Positions 48,701-61,116 of a DNA stretch of 64,000 nt are shown here, piece after piece. The number at the start of each line of letters is the position of its first letter. Within the stretch, counting starts at the first letter, position 1. Made by a program: the position numbers and the translations under genes. Under the pieces are notes generated by a model. The model searched no databases, was not told the origin of the DNA, and saw only the letters and a program-made list of their open reading frames with translations. This DNA comes from Scatophagus argus (lineage: Eukaryota; Chordata; Actinopteri; Scatophagidae), in NCBI RefSeq assembly GCF_020382885.2, contig NC_058507.1, positions 2,249,715-2,313,714 of the forward strand, read 5' to 3'.

Positions 48701-51700
48701 CCTCCACGATGGCCTTACCCAGCAGACCCAGATGAACTGCCAGCCAGGAGATGTTCTGCTCGCTCTGCTCCAGGTGGACGCTGTCCACCTTCATCTGCAC
48801 CCCTTCACCCACTGCCTCCCTCCAGCTCCCCATCCAGCTGTCTTGAAGGCCACCGCATTCGTCAGATCTCCTCTCCTCCTCTTGGATGATGCGGGCCACG
48901 AGAACCAGCAGCTCCTTGTTTCTGGAGGGAAAAGAGTTGGAGTTGCGCACGATGGTGCTGATTTTTTCCCTCAGATATCCATAGAGGAGGCTGAGGTCTT
49001 TTTCCTTCTTGGCCAGCTGCATGGGCGAGTCCTCCCCACTATATTCCTGCTTGAACTCCTGTCGCAGGGCGAGCAGGTTCAGGTGAGCCTCCTCCAGCAC
49101 CTCCATGTCGATCAGCTTATTGATCTGCATCACTGGGGAAAAATGGAGAAGATGGTGAATCTCTTCACATGGTTACATAAATTGCAGAGCTTAAATTTCC
49201 AATTAAAGAATCCCATTAGTCTTAATCAGTTCATTGAACAATGTCTGATTTCTCTCGGCAGATACTTTCTCAGTAGATCAGAACAGCAAGGAAACTCTGA
49301 AATTAAATTCTGAAAATGGAAATAACTCATTTCTGACTGTCAGTTTAACACAAAGTCTCTTCTTTGAGGCAGGATTTTGACACTGACTGTGGCGTCAGCG
49401 TCTACAGATGAACTGAATCCTTGTGTATTTCACAGGGAATGAGGTCCCTATCTGTGTCTGCTTTCTGTTACCGAAACAGAGGAAGATAAAGAAGAAAGTT
49501 GACTGTAGAGACAGAGAAAGAGACAGGAAGGAGTTCGGGAGGAAAAGTTTGCGTTCATAACTCAAACACTTACAAGGTTGGTAGCTTGCTTTAAAGGATA
49601 CATGTATAAACTTTTCTACAGAATCTGACAGCTAATGCACATATAAGGGGCTGAAAATTAAATCAGAATAAATGTGATTGTGAAGACAGCTCTGTCCTCC
49701 AACATGGCTGCCAGAGGGAATGTGACTGCTGGCCTTTGAGCAGGTTGGATAAACAAGGTGAAAGAATTGCATGTGACAGCACCTGACAGTGGTGTGTGTG
49801 GTATCTCCGGCAGCGTGTACGCCTCCTCCCACACCACCTCCTCCTGCACCACCTCCTCTTGCACCACCTCCTCCCCTTCCTTCTCCTCCTTCTGGTCCCC
49901 TGCTGGGACTTTAGAGATGGGGATGTCCGTCTTATTGTTCGATCTCAGGCTTTGACGAATGGACCTCATTGTGTTCCTCATGGAGCCGCCGGCCCAGGCC
50001 ATGTTGGGAGCTGACGAGATGAAACACACAGTTTAAGCTAATGATTTCTGGTCTTACCTAATGTCCACATCACTAAATGAATGTTTGTTTGTCCACTGAA
50101 ATTTTACAAATCAGTCAAAGTATGTGGTCCATCTGCAAGTGAATGTGCTAATACGAAAAGCCCGAAAGCTTCGGGACTGATACAGCTGGTGTGGATCAGG
50201 GTGACTGGACTACACCTCTTCAGCCCTGACATCCCATCATTAGCTCTGGACCTCACTGTGGTGAACTGACGGAAACCAGGTCGGGTGGAGGTACAATCAA
50301 ACAAAGACCTTCTCGTATAAAAAACAGCTGACATATTAAAGGACTGCTTTACCTGTCTGTGAACGTTTCAGACCTTTCTTCCTTCCTGGGGGGTCTTCAG
50401 CCTCGTCTTCCTTTTTCTTCTGGAAAAATCCTGCGATGTTCTTGAGAGGGGAGGTCACGGGAGAGCCAGCGCTCAGACCTGACAGAGAGGCAGCACAGTT
50501 TCTCAGCAAAACCTTCAGTCATGTCAGTGGGAAAAGAAAGATATGAACCTGAGCGCTTAAATCTTAGTTATCATTCTTAAGGTTCGTATTTGCTTCTCTG
50601 TGCTGGCATGCGAGCATGACTTGGCAGCATTTCGTCCTTAAAGTGACCTACAACTAAATCCAACTGAGGAATGCGAAGATTAAGTTTGGGCTCAGCTCCA
50701 GAATATAAAAGCGAAAGTATTAAACGTTGTCTGTGCTCAGCTCTGGTGACAGAGATAACAATTTAAAGGAACCCGTAAGACTTCACATAAAACGACTTCA
50801 TGTGCACTACTGTAACCCGAAATGCTGCGCTTGTCTTTTGCTTTTTGCCGTAAAACTCAAGATGCTTTAGAGCAAACTGAGCCTTTGCCTCTTTTGGCTT
50901 CAGCAAATACCAAATAACAAAAAGGAGAGATGTCAAAGTTTGTTGTTTTTGATGTGGTGAGGAGTGGCGATGGCCCAAGCCCAACAGGCTGTGCGTCATC
51001 GAGAGGTAACAGCACATTCAGAGCAGACTTTCTCCAAGCAGGAAATCACAAGCGAAAGCAAAAAAGCAGCTTGCCGAGCCGTTTATGAGAAGTGTCAGTC
51101 ACACAAACATCCACAAAACCCCCAGCAGTGCCTCATTTTTAATTATTTAAACACAGTACGCAGGGTCTGCCACTAGGGGTCTCTCCACAAAAACAAAAGG
51201 AGAAGATGGAGGTAGTGTGGGATCATGGGAGTTGTTGTCTTCATTGCTAAACGACCCCCCCCCCCACCACCACTGCTGATGAAAACCTGTCTGAAGTAAA
51301 ATGTTCACAGATGATGTTTTGCTCACATTATATTTAGTCACTATGTTGTGTGGAAATCTGACATGTTACCTCTGAATGATTTCCTGGTTGGAGCTCTGGA
51401 TGAACTTCAGGTGAGCTGAAAACAGAGCAGCACCTGCCGTCCATCACGAGTCTGCTCGACATTTTTGACATGTTTGGTTTTAATGTGGTCGTCTCTTGCT
51501 CTCTTGTCATAAATAAACGCTGATTATCTTGTTGATACACACAAAACTTTAAACAATTTGTTCCGTCTGAAGCAAAAAATATCAATTTACAATAAAAAAT
51601 GAGAAGCTGAACGTTTGTACCTAAAAACATGACTGAAACAATTAGAATCCAAATAGTTGACGCGCTAATTTTCTGTTGACAGACTGACTGATGAATAAAG

Positions 51701-52374
51701 AGATTTTTTTAATAAAATCATTTCAGGCTCCTCAGCGTCTGCAGTGCAGAAGAGCAGCAGGACGGCTTTTGTCTTGAGTCAAGTTTAAAGAAGCTTGGCT
51801 TCTTCTCAGCCACAGAAAAGTCTCTGTTGCTCTTGCTGAACTGTTAATCCCACAGTGTTGCTCTTCCCACCCACACACACAACATCACCCACACCTGAGT
51901 GGAGCGAGTTGGTGGGTGTCAGAGGGAATGCTGGGAAATATATGCAGCGACTAACATAAGGAGCATTAGAGGACTGAGGAGAAGCCGGTTCTGTAAAACT
52001 GGAAATCTGACAAAGATGTCTTTTCTTGTATTTCCAGCAAGCGGAAAACGCCGTCCGTCCTCGCACTGCGCAGCTTGTGCTGACTTTATGGCCAGATAAA
52101 ACGGCACACAAACACCAATTCTCGCATTGTCTTCCCTCTTCCTCCGCCATTCAGAGGTCACGTTACTTTACCTGCCTGTGAAGCCCATTTCACAGCAGAT
52201 CTCATGACAGCCATGACGGTACTCACTGGGTGACTGCGGGATATTCTCGACCACTTGCTGAATGCTGGTCCTGACTGAATGGAAAACACCGTTGGTCGGC
52301 GTCTTCCCGTTGCTCTCGAGGGACGCTCTGTCCTCACTGGGATTTTCGGTCGGTTTATCCATCATTTGTGGCAT
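36722..52374 (-). CDS. TNFAIP2/EXOC3L4-like (Sec6 family) protein, 765 aa
   Basis: Thirteen coding exons, in transcript order: 52374-52227, 50478-50353, 50010-49783, 49132-48520, 47336-47219, 46741-46613, 46268-46168, 43425-43327, 41231-41108, 40525-40403, 39716-39564, 39245-39127 and 36938-36722. Total 2298 nt, in frame through all GT..AG junctions. The first Met (EMPQMMDK) is in the exon starting at 52398; a likely non-coding first exon lies at about 53892-53960. The N-terminal ~165 residues are an acidic/basic tail not seen in the shorter paralogs, with Lys-rich KNIAGFFQKKKEDEAED and a threefold EEVVQ repeat. After it come the Sec6 rods: NLLALRQEFKQE, SSYPPSFKVFSTYVNSYHRV, DMHALLDWIINRYKR, EFASRLHYHVVKEYIGQLM. 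The C-terminus VLFGDMQV resembles RTFFSDVQV of the 640-aa gene. Human EXOC3L4, next to TNFAIP2, is similar in length (722), so exoc3l4 is a possible name. Confidence 0.9.
37147..37944. repeat. foldback element with ~340-bp inverted arms (copy 4), intronic
   Basis: Left arm 37147-37502, loop about 37503-37613, right arm 37614-37944. The arms encode the same 88-residue frame on opposite strands and differ at only a few bases that I could spot. It lies in the last intron of the 765-aa gene, so its pre-mRNA should contain a long hairpin. Confidence 0.85.
39730..39770. repeat. (CA)n microsatellite beside a splice acceptor
   Basis: It ends 13 bases from the acceptor of the exon 39716-39564. On the transcribed strand it is (TG)n serving in place of a normal pyrimidine tract. 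Confidence 0.95.
40376..40402. repeat. (CTC)n tract at a splice donor
   Basis: On the transcribed strand the donor of exon 40525-40403 is GTGAGGAGGAGG..., so the GGA repeat begins within the donor itself. Confidence 0.9.
41605..41905 (-). mobile_element. near full-length tRNA-derived SINE
   Basis: On the minus strand it begins GGTGCAGTGGTTAGCACAGT (tRNA-like A-box region). It has a B box GGTTTGAATCC at 41852-41862, one base from the consensus GGTTCGANTCC. The body contains GAACCCCACCTCACCTGTAG and the end is AGAAAATGGATGGATGG. It lies in an intron of the 765-aa gene. No clean target duplication was seen. Confidence 0.85.
43964..44329. mobile_element. degenerate Tc1-like element with terminal inverted repeats
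   Basis: The left end, TATGGCCAAAAGTATGTGGAC, and the right end, GTCTACATACTTATGGACCT, are inverted copies. The inside keeps GAAGAGCTGGACCGGCATGC and GGAGGCTGTCAC, remnants of the transposase C-terminus. Internally deleted and non-coding. Confidence 0.75.
44916..45319. mobile_element. hAT-type MITE, about 404 bp
   Basis: It starts CAGCGGTGGGAGAAGTA and ends TACTTCCCACCACTG, inverted to each other. The AGTACTTGAGTAAATAT text near the right end is typical of a common fish hAT MITE. Flanking 8-bp sites CTTATAGA and CCTATAGG agree at 6 of 8 positions, as expected for a decayed hAT target duplication. It lies in an intron of the 765-aa gene. Confidence 0.75.
45420..45670. repeat. teleost interspersed repeat, second copy of the GCTAGCAG/GCTAACG family
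   Basis: It shares ATGCTAGCAG, GCATGCTAACG and GCCGATGGGAATGTCAGTA with the copy at 14500-14780. Confidence 0.55.
47966..48062 (+). mobile_element. Tc1-like end fragment
   Basis: TGTAGACAAAAGTATCCAGAC followed by CTCTTTATGGG and TCAGCCCCTG matches the left end of the fossil at 12241. Only about 100 bp remain. Confidence 0.7.
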
Positions 52375-53569
52375 CTCGTCCTCTTGTGTGACATCCAACT
52401 GTGAGGAGACACACGGGAGTAAGAGGTTAAAGCTGACGGAGGAGACGTGTCCCTGCGCTCTGCTCCGCTCAGGAATGTGTGTGATACAGCAGTCAAGGTG
52501 TTTTTGGTTATGTTGGTTACAGCCGGCAGGGACGGGAAGACCAGTTCTGTTTACAGAAAACATCACAGCCCGTCGTGCAGCTTTTGTCAACAGGGGGAAT
52601 ATGTCCTAACAGCGGCTGCAAATTTCCACTGAGGACTTCCCCCTCAAGTATAGTTTTAGTTTTGATATGCTCTCCTGCCTCCATTTGATCAGAGTTTACA
52701 GACCTGTTTTTACCTGGGCTACGTCCAACACGTAACCATGTCCTAACAATTCCTGCCGCATTTCATCAGTCACCTGAGTGCGTCTCAGAAATGATTTTAC
52801 GGTTTTATTCTTGTAATGGTTGCTCAACCTGCCATTAAAGCTGACGGGACTCCGCAGCTGGAAAACGTCGTATTCACTTCTAAAGGCTCAGTGTGTCGAG
52901 CAGAAAGGCAGAACAAGGCAGAAACTGAATACAATATTCAGGATTTTCATTAGTGTATAATCACCTGAAAGTAAGAATCTGTGTGTTTTCAATAGGATGG
53001 ACCTCAGAGGGAGCAGGTCCCCTGGCGGAGTCCGCCATATTGCACCGCCATGTTTCTACAGTTACAGACACAGCAACCACTGGCTCTACAGACGGCCTTT
53101 TGCATTTCAAGTAGCCCTTATGTGTTGGTGGCATGAATTCACCAGATGGCCAATTCTCACATATTCCACCTTTAAATCAGCTCTTTTATCTTACGACTTT
53201 TTTCTTAACCGGTAGCATTTGTCATAATTATTTCAGTTATTGATTATTGATTTTGCAAAAAAGCAAAACAGAGCAATGATTAAGAGAGGTGCCTTAATCG
53301 ACTCATCATAACTGATCCCAGTTTTATTATCACTCAACACACAAGATGTCCACATGTTTTGATAAATTAAATGAAAACGTGTCTCTCAGAGACCGGCTGA
53401 AACATTCAGCACAAATGTTCAGTATCCAACTGCAATTTAACTTTGAGAACTGAAAATACAAGATGAGAGTTGAGGCTTATGCATATGCATTTTTACTGCA
53501 TTACGTGTGAGTAAATATAATAATTTATTTTAAATATATTTCCTCAGTCTCTGTTGAAAAGTCGTTATC

Positions 53570-53591
53570 GCACACACACACACACACACAC
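53570..53591. repeat. (CA)n microsatellite
   Basis: Short uninterrupted CA run in the presumed first intron of the 765-aa gene. Confidence 0.9.
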
Positions 53592-53930
53592 GCAACAATA
53601 ACACTTTAAACTCTCAGTAAAGGACTTCAACTATAATACACTGCAGTATAGAAAAGCTGAAAGGCTTTTAATTTTTTTAAATAAAAGATTAAGTTACCAA
53701 CAGTCTGATGTGTGATGCAAACAAAAACGTCTGAAGGTCAAATGAACCTGCTTTTACATACAGAGGAACTGAGACAAAACCTTCTGTCTGACTAATGACA
53801 AACATAAAATAAAACATCATAAAAGCTGCGCTCCGAGTTAATAAGTTACAGAATCAAACTTTACGAAGAGAGAGAAAACGTGTCCTTACCTGCGACGCTC
53901 AGGTAGACAATGGCTGTGTGTTTATTTCTT

Positions 53931-53943
53931 CCTTTCACTTTCT
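53931..53943 (-). promoter_or_regulatory. ISRE-like motif at the presumed first exon of the 765-aa gene
   Basis: The minus strand reads AGAAAGTGAAAGG, fitting GAAANNGAAA. It lies at or just inside the predicted leader exon. Confidence 0.4.
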
Positions 53944-53997
53944 GTACCTTTACGGTAAAACAGGTTTGGATTTAATCAAAGAGGTGTTGAATCCTGT

Positions 53998-54006
53998 TTC
54001 CTGGAA
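53998..54006 (-). promoter_or_regulatory. STAT (GAS) motif near the presumed promoter of the 765-aa gene
   Basis: TTCCTGGAA is a perfect TTCNNNGAA palindrome 55 bp from the ISRE-like motif. Confidence 0.4.
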
Positions 54007-55849
54007 GGTGAAACTTAATAAATCAAACAAGCAAGCAGTTAATTGAGAAAGCGCAATGACGCGACACAACTCAGCCAGTCTTGCTGTCATCAGGAGGAAT
54101 TCGAAATAGAAAGGATGAGTTAATGATTAAACTCAAACAGGAGTGTCGGACACGAAGAGACTTTAAACTGTTATGGTTTGTGTTTGTTTCACTTACAAAC
54201 CCCGCTTTACAGATTATTCTCCTCCCGCTGGAATGTGGCGTTAAGGTTTATGTGACCGTGGTGCGTTTAAGTGCCCCAAACTACCGCTTCAAGGTCGAGA
54301 GTCGCAAATTATTAAGTGGAGTAATGTGGCGGTGGCCATAGACCTACTCAGACCATTAACTTAAAGGCACAATATGCAGTATTATAGTATTTAAATTACA
54401 GCTGACTGTTGAGTCGCAGTCTCCCCCAACCCAGAACGTCGATACGTAACGATTGTTGGCAGTCAGCTGAGTGTTTTTATCAGGATCTTTGACATCCCGA
54501 ACACAACAACAAAACCAGAATAAGAGGCAGAGGGCAGAGGCAGACTGAGAGGAGGGATCATCTTTCTTCTGTCTATATATTTTTTTAAAGAAGTTCCTGT
54601 TTGTTTAAATTTTAAAAGATACCACAAAAAGTACGTTTTGATATACAAATCTGACTTTCCAAATCTGAATTTCTAGTTTCAAGTACCTTCAGTTATTTAA
54701 AACCATCTGAGAAGTTTCCACAGGAAGTCTGAACATCTTAAACATGACAGCTAGACACGACCACTTGTTTAATCTGCAACAACATGCTGTATCTGATGAG
54801 GTGATGTAAAATGTGTACAATATTAACTGCATGACAGACAAATGGTGGAATAAGCAGTTCAATATTTCCCAGTGAAATGTAGTGAAGTAGAAGTATAAAG
54901 TTAAAGTCAGTTAGTTAACTACAGCAGCATACTTGAGGAAAAGGACTAATTGCATTGGAGCGGGTACAGACGAAGCCACAATGATGACAGGTGGGAGTGT
55001 CTCCTTTGTGTACCCTGGAATAACTTAATGAAAATAATAAGAGCTGAAGAACCAGAAACAGAACAAAACATGAGCGGAACAGTGACAGGCTGCTATGTAG
55101 CACCTCAACCGCAGCAAAGAACCACAGGACCACTGGAGAACTATTGTTTTTGTCTGTGAGAACTGCATACAAACCTAAAATAAGCCCTCAGGTGTTGATT
55201 ATGCCTGCATGTTCCCACCTGCACTTTGTCAGATCAGGTCAAAGCTGTAATGTCATAAAACACATGACCTCGGGGGCTGTCGTGCAGGTTATGACCCCTG
55301 GAGGGCGACGTGTGTCACATTTGTCTCCGGTGTTCCTCACGAGTGATGGAGGCACCGGCACTGCTTTGCAGGTTACACCAAGTTGTGAGCATGAGGATGG
55401 AAACGCGGAGGTTTGCATTCAGCTGCTGGTTTAAACCAGGTCAGACACCTGCTGCACCTGCCGAGGAAACACGGAGAGAAGATCACCACTGAACGTTTCC
55501 TTTGACCAGTCTTTACGGAAATGAAACCGTTAGTGTCAGCTTAAGACAGCTCAACGCAGCCTGTTTTATTCTTCTTCGTCTTCCGCTAACTTCTTTGGTT
55601 CTGAAAACTGAAGGTGTTAAATTTTAACTTGTTTGTGACAGTTTGAAATGCTGTCTCACAGGTGATGTGATGATGATGACGTGTGAACATCCCCTCAACT
55701 CTGAGCAAAATGCTAATGTTGCTAAACGTTAGCAGGGATGATGTTTAACCACGTCCACCATCTTAGTTCATGATTAGCTCCACCGTTACCAGCAGAAAAA
55801 TTAAAATTACGCCCAGTAATTAGAATCCAGCAGAGGCCATTCTGTGTGA

Positions 55850-56032
55850 TAAGTATTTTTACCTTTGGTACTTGAAGAATTTAAACATATCAAAAACTTT
55901 GGTTTTTCAGAGGTTGTCTACCAGTACTTTATTTTTAGAACAATATACTTCTGTACTTTTGCTCATTAGTATTGCCACTTTTACTAAGTAGTAGTAAAAT
56001 ATGTGAGTACTTCTTCTTCTTCCACCACTGTG
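55850..56032. mobile_element. hAT MITE remnant
   Basis: Text such as GTGAGTACTTCTTC and the end TCTTCCACCACTG match the right end of the hAT element at 45319. The left end is not recognisable. Confidence 0.5.
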
Positions 56033-56164
56033 TAATCCAACCAACAGCTGTTTAGACATTTTCATATTTCAACCTCATGGTGGCGCTAGTGGGAAAGTCA
56101 AGGATCACCAGAATCAATAGGATTCATCCTCTGGGGACCATGAATGTGCAGGATTTCAATCCAC

Positions 56165-56205
56165 GAAGAAGAAGAAGAAGAAGAAGAAGAAGAAGAAGAA
56201 GAAGA
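56165..56205. repeat. (GAA)n trinucleotide repeat
   Basis: About 41 bp of GAA units. Confidence 0.95.
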
Positions 56206-56578
56206 GGGAGATATGTGAGAAATAGTCACAGGTCCAGGATCAGCGCTGCACCAGATGGCCTGTGTTCATGTGGATGTGAAATGTCAAAAAACAACACATG
56301 AAGTCAATCGTGTTGTCTCTTATGGGGATGAGACGCTCACCTCTGACTTTAGTGTTATCTGCAGTAGGTACACGATCCATTCCTCTGCTGTTCTGAGTCT
56401 GTTTCTGTTCTTCACCATCCACTTCCTGTCTACTCAGATGATATTACTGCGTGTTAGCGGCTCTGCCAACAGTCCAGGGATTTCCACCAGCGAGCTGCAG
56501 CTCCGCCACACAATGGCTGCTTTTGAGCACAGGCTTCAGCTTAGTGTTGCATGATGAAAGAAAAGCTGTGGCTCGAAT

Positions 56579-56579
<1 letters not shown>

Positions 56580-56611
<32 letters not shown>
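56580..56611. repeat. (GT)n microsatellite
   Basis: Uninterrupted TG run of about 32 bp. Confidence 0.95.
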
Positions 56612-56613
<2 letters not shown>

Positions 56614-59600
56614 GCCCAGATGTCCAAAAGCTCCATCCATGTTGAATGTTCAATTATACTGCTCAGCTATAAACAAACTGAGGAAAAGCACAAATTAGCA
56701 GCATGTTATCCTCAGCCTCATTCAGATATTTATACTCTTGTTCCTTTTCATTCAGGCAGACTCTATTCTGTTTCTGTTCATTCATTTTATTCTCATTTTG
56801 CTGCAGGCTGTGGTTCAGGAGGCAGGGCGGGTTGTCCATTGATCCCAGGGATGGTGATTTGATGCCGAGCTCCTCGCGTCCGTCTGTCGAAGCGTCCTTG
56901 TTGCTCCAGATGGGCAGGCCATGCAAAAGAGTGCTTTGTCTGGTTATGCAGAAAGATCAGCATTTTCATTTATTATTAATTACATTTCATTTGTGCATTT
57001 TGTTTCCACAAACCTGAAACAGGAAACATCTTTATACTAATCCCTTTGTTGACTGTGCAAACTAAATATATGCCAAAAAAATAATGTCAGCAACAGCTAG
57101 GAGAGCATCATCATCATACGAGGCCCACATGTTCAGTTTTCACTCGGCAGGTCAAGCTCAGTGTAGTTTGTTCAAATTAATTCAATCAACCAAAATAGTG
57201 TAACGCGTGAGTCTGAGGCGCATGAAGCTGTGACGGTCATGTGGCCATCTGTCGGCGCTCATGGGGAGTCTTCCTCTTCACGGTAGTTTCATACAACCGA
57301 AGCATTTGTGTTTCCAGACCGTCTTCCACTCTGTTGTATTATGTTCAGTTCTTTAGCCGAGTCCCAGCTGCACACCCACACACGTGCAAAGAAACATAAA
57401 CCATCTGAACTCACAGACATGATACACACACTTTTAGTTTCGGTGCAACTTACACTTTCTGAGCATATCATTAGCTCTGATGTCCATTGCAAGGAAACGT
57501 TTACAAAGCCGTTAGAGATCACAGAAAAAAGATGCTCCTTAGAAGTCCAGAACTTGCCTTAGAATTGTGTTGTTTTTAAGTTTTCTCCAGTATCAAAGCA
57601 GTCCAGTGATAGATGTCTGCAAAGCCATGGCCTCACTGCAAACAGGAGCTGCTGACAGCTAATTCGGCACACATTTAATGGTGCCAGTTTGCAAAATGTA
57701 AACTAATAAATGCTAAAAGGAACATTTCTTTCATACTGTCCTTTCGTGTTGAGCTTGTTTTCTCCTGTCATGCCAGGCTAACACAGGCTACTTGTGACAC
57801 TGTCAGATTTGGACTACGTCCTGTTGCGTTTGGTTCGGCTACGTTTCTGTTTATAATGCTGTGCTGTATTGTGCTGACTGCACACAGACACCAACTCACA
57901 CCATCCACATCGCATGTTGTGACACATTGCACCCATGAGACAGTCGTCACCGAACTAACACATAATCCTGTTATTTGGACAAAATATTACATTCACTGTC
58001 TGAAAATTACATATGGAAATTAGATGAATTCTTGCCTGTCAGTCGTCTGGTTTTCAGGTGACCCAGACAGCTCAGAGGTTTTCTTCCCGTCAATCAAACA
58101 CTAACAGCAGACAGGAAATCATCCGACGGAGCTGCACATCCATTGTTGGTCTGAGCGCTTCAGGCCTCGGCTTCTCTGCAGCTTGAGCTCTGGCTGATCC
58201 AGATACGGCACATCGGGTTTGAACTCCGCTCTGCAGAGACAACTGAACCAGGATAATCGACTGCACGCCGTCTGGTGCGCCCGTCCTTTAAAATAAGCCA
58301 GGATTAGCCTTTAACTTTGTACATTTTGGTCTATTACAGGTTTGGCTCTGCCTCCCACACAAAAGCAAAATCACCCACAAAACGGTCAATTTTTCCAGCT
58401 ATGATAACTGTGGCCATCGGATCCTGTCAGCTGTAGTCAGCTATTCAAGCCCTCCAGTTGACTTTTTAATGTTTCAAGCTTTTGTTCAAGCATAACCCTG
58501 CTTGGTTGCTTTTTAAGCAACTTGCTTTAACTTATTCACTCCATTCAATTCATTTTATTGATGTAAAAGAAACAAGTTAATGTCAAATAAATGTGGCTGG
58601 CAGATTTAACTCGGGTAACTTCCCCAAAGCCAGTGAAGACAGCTGCTAACGCCACCCTAAGCTCGGACATCGTGCATAATACTGTAATGTGATGCTGCAC
58701 TGTGATACCCAGATCAAAATGTCCGAACAGGCCAGGCGACCTGCTGCTTGTTTGAACGAACGCTGGCTCTGCCTTCCTCCACCTCCAGCCTACGTTCAAA
58801 ACCCACACTGACATCCTCTCTGTTTCCCGTCCACTCAGCAGTCAGCAGAGACTGATACACGACGCTGAGATCGAAGCTTCGGGTCGAGTATTCACTCGCC
58901 TTTGGTCACAGCAGAAGAGCCTGTTGGACAGCCGGCGTGTTCAAGGGATTTTCATGTTTCCGTTTTATTCAGCCGAGGGCTCACTGGAAACCGTCTCGTC
59001 TCAGGTCACGTTTCAGAAACAAAATGCTAAGTGTTGGAGTGGGATTTTTGACATTAAAAGCTTGTGGGATACGCTGTGTCAGACAGCAGAGCAAAATAAA
59101 ATATTCCATAACAAAGAGAAAGCAAAAGTCAACAGGCAGATGGCAGGAGAGTGTCAGCCGCACAGGCAAAGCGGAAGCTTCTTTCATTCTCTTTTTCTTT
59201 ACATTTCAGCTTGGATTTCTGCTTCGTGACTCCTTCTGTTTTCGGTTTGCTCGGCTCAGGGGAGACGAGAGGCAAAAAGAAGAAGGTGAGGCGAGATGAG
59301 CTCTTAGACTGGTGCTGTCAGAGACGTTTTATGAGAGCAGGAAAAGAAAGAGACAAAAGACGAAGACATGCACAGAGAAGAGGAGCTTCAGAGGGAGGGA
59401 GGAAGAGTGTGGGGAAACGGTGGTGAGGAAGAGAGGAAAGTTTAGGAGTGGAGCCCGGAGACGTAGTGAAGAGGAGGAAAAATTCAATCATAACAAGGGA
59501 ACAAACTTTCCTCTTTCCTGCAAAGGTGTTTTTCACACCATTTTATGGCTTCCTCATGTCGTAAGGCCAGACAAAGTGAATATTCCACTAGTAAAGAAGA

Positions 59601-60936
59601 AATGAAGAACTAAAAAACGAAAAAGAAAGATGAAAACGCTTGCAAGCTGAACTCTCGATTAAATGAAGCTGCATCTGCTTGCAGCATTTCATGTTCCGAT
59701 TGCTCTATCAGGACAGATCAGCCAGCCTCTGCACTCGTGACATAAATCCAACAGGTCAGAAAATCATTTTCTGGGCTTTTCTTTAACATTTGCATTTTGA
59801 GTGCAGCTGACTTTCTCAGATGAAACAACCTGAGAAGGAAAAACGGAGACAAGATGTCACAACAAGACTCGATTTCATGTTAACAAAGACTGAAACTGAT
59901 GACGTGAGTCAGATCAAACAGTGTTGATGTCACAGTAATTAATGTCTTCCTCTTATCTAATCTGATGTCGACAACACCGACGTAATAAACACTAAAAATG
60001 CAGAAAACATATTTTATGATCACAGATGAAAAGCTTTGATCCTCTCAGTGTTAAACCTTAAATGATGATGAATCGACCTGAGGGTGAATACTGGAGCCTC
60101 CTCAGAGGGTTTTGGTATTTCGCCATCATTAACCCTCGATGTTAATTAGTGCATCAGTTTGTCCTGCATATTTGAGTTTAATTGGGCCCCACACAGGATG
60201 AAAAACACCTGCCACGCGGCGGTGGAGATGGAGAAGCGTTTGGCGAGCACACATTCATTGAAAATGAATGGGAAAATACATAATGGATCAGCATTTGCTG
60301 CCCCGCGGGATGAAACCCGACGTGAGAAGAGAGAAAAGAGAAGAGGAACAATCTGACACAATCTGAACAAGACAAGACTCCACGATCAGAGAATACAGTC
60401 AAAACCGAGCTTTTGCCATCCTTTGAGATGTGAATGAAAAGTTTGCCCTGAGGATGAGGCTAAAGGAAGCAAAGTGACACGGACAACACAAACATTAGAT
60501 TCGTCTTCTGGGGATCATGAGAATCCACTGATACTGAAGTTATCTCGATTGGCTCCCTGACCTTCAGTTCATGCCATCAGAAAGAGGCTGAAAAGTCCTG
60601 ACTGACAGCTGAGCGCTGCTCCTGATTGGCTCAGACGGCTGTGTGGGCGGGGACTCCACACTGCAGCTCCACCTACTGATCGCTACTGCACAGACAAGAT
60701 GGCAGCGCCCCCGTCAGGGACATTTTGCCTTCACTTTCGTTCAGCGGGAGGAACCTGTGAAGACCTCCACATCCTGGTCTGAGCAGGTCCTTCAGCCTGT
60801 GGCAGTGCAGGTTCTTACAGAGGCCTGCTGGTTTGGCCAAAACTGTGATGACGTTTGTGACAATCAGCATTTCCTGTGCTGCTCTCAATGGTCGAAAAGG
60901 CTTTGCTGCAATGTGTTGAAGGCAAACTCCCACCAA

Positions 60937-60938
<2 letters not shown>

Positions 60939-60973
<35 letters not shown>
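60939..60973. repeat. (AC)n microsatellite
   Basis: Uninterrupted AC run of about 35 bp. Confidence 0.95.
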
Positions 60974-60975
<2 letters not shown>

Positions 60976-61080
60976 CACACACACGCTCTCTCTCTCTATG
61001 GGCTTACTTCACAGAGCAAGGTCACAGATGGCTAGAAATGCTCCGGTAACAAAAACATCAACCTCGATCTTCATCTTCCA

Positions 61081-61081
<1 letters not shown>

Positions 61082-61114
<33 letters not shown>
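61082..61114. repeat. (CA)n microsatellite
   Basis: Uninterrupted CA run, 110 bp after the previous one. Confidence 0.95.

Positions 61115-61116
<2 letters not shown>

Larger units (their letters stand above)
52227..53960 (-). other. 5' untranslated region and first intron of the 765-aa gene (inferred)
   Basis: The coding exon has its acceptor at 52399. A good donor (GTAAGG, minus, about 53886-53891) ends a probable leader exon at about 53892-53960. The intron between holds a (CA)n at 53570-53591 and no other gene. Confidence 0.5.

Noticed and set aside
48555-49313. 252-residue plus-strand frame, the longest in the window
   Set aside because: Antisense shadow of the 613-nt exon of the 765-aa gene, which has proper splice sites and homology.
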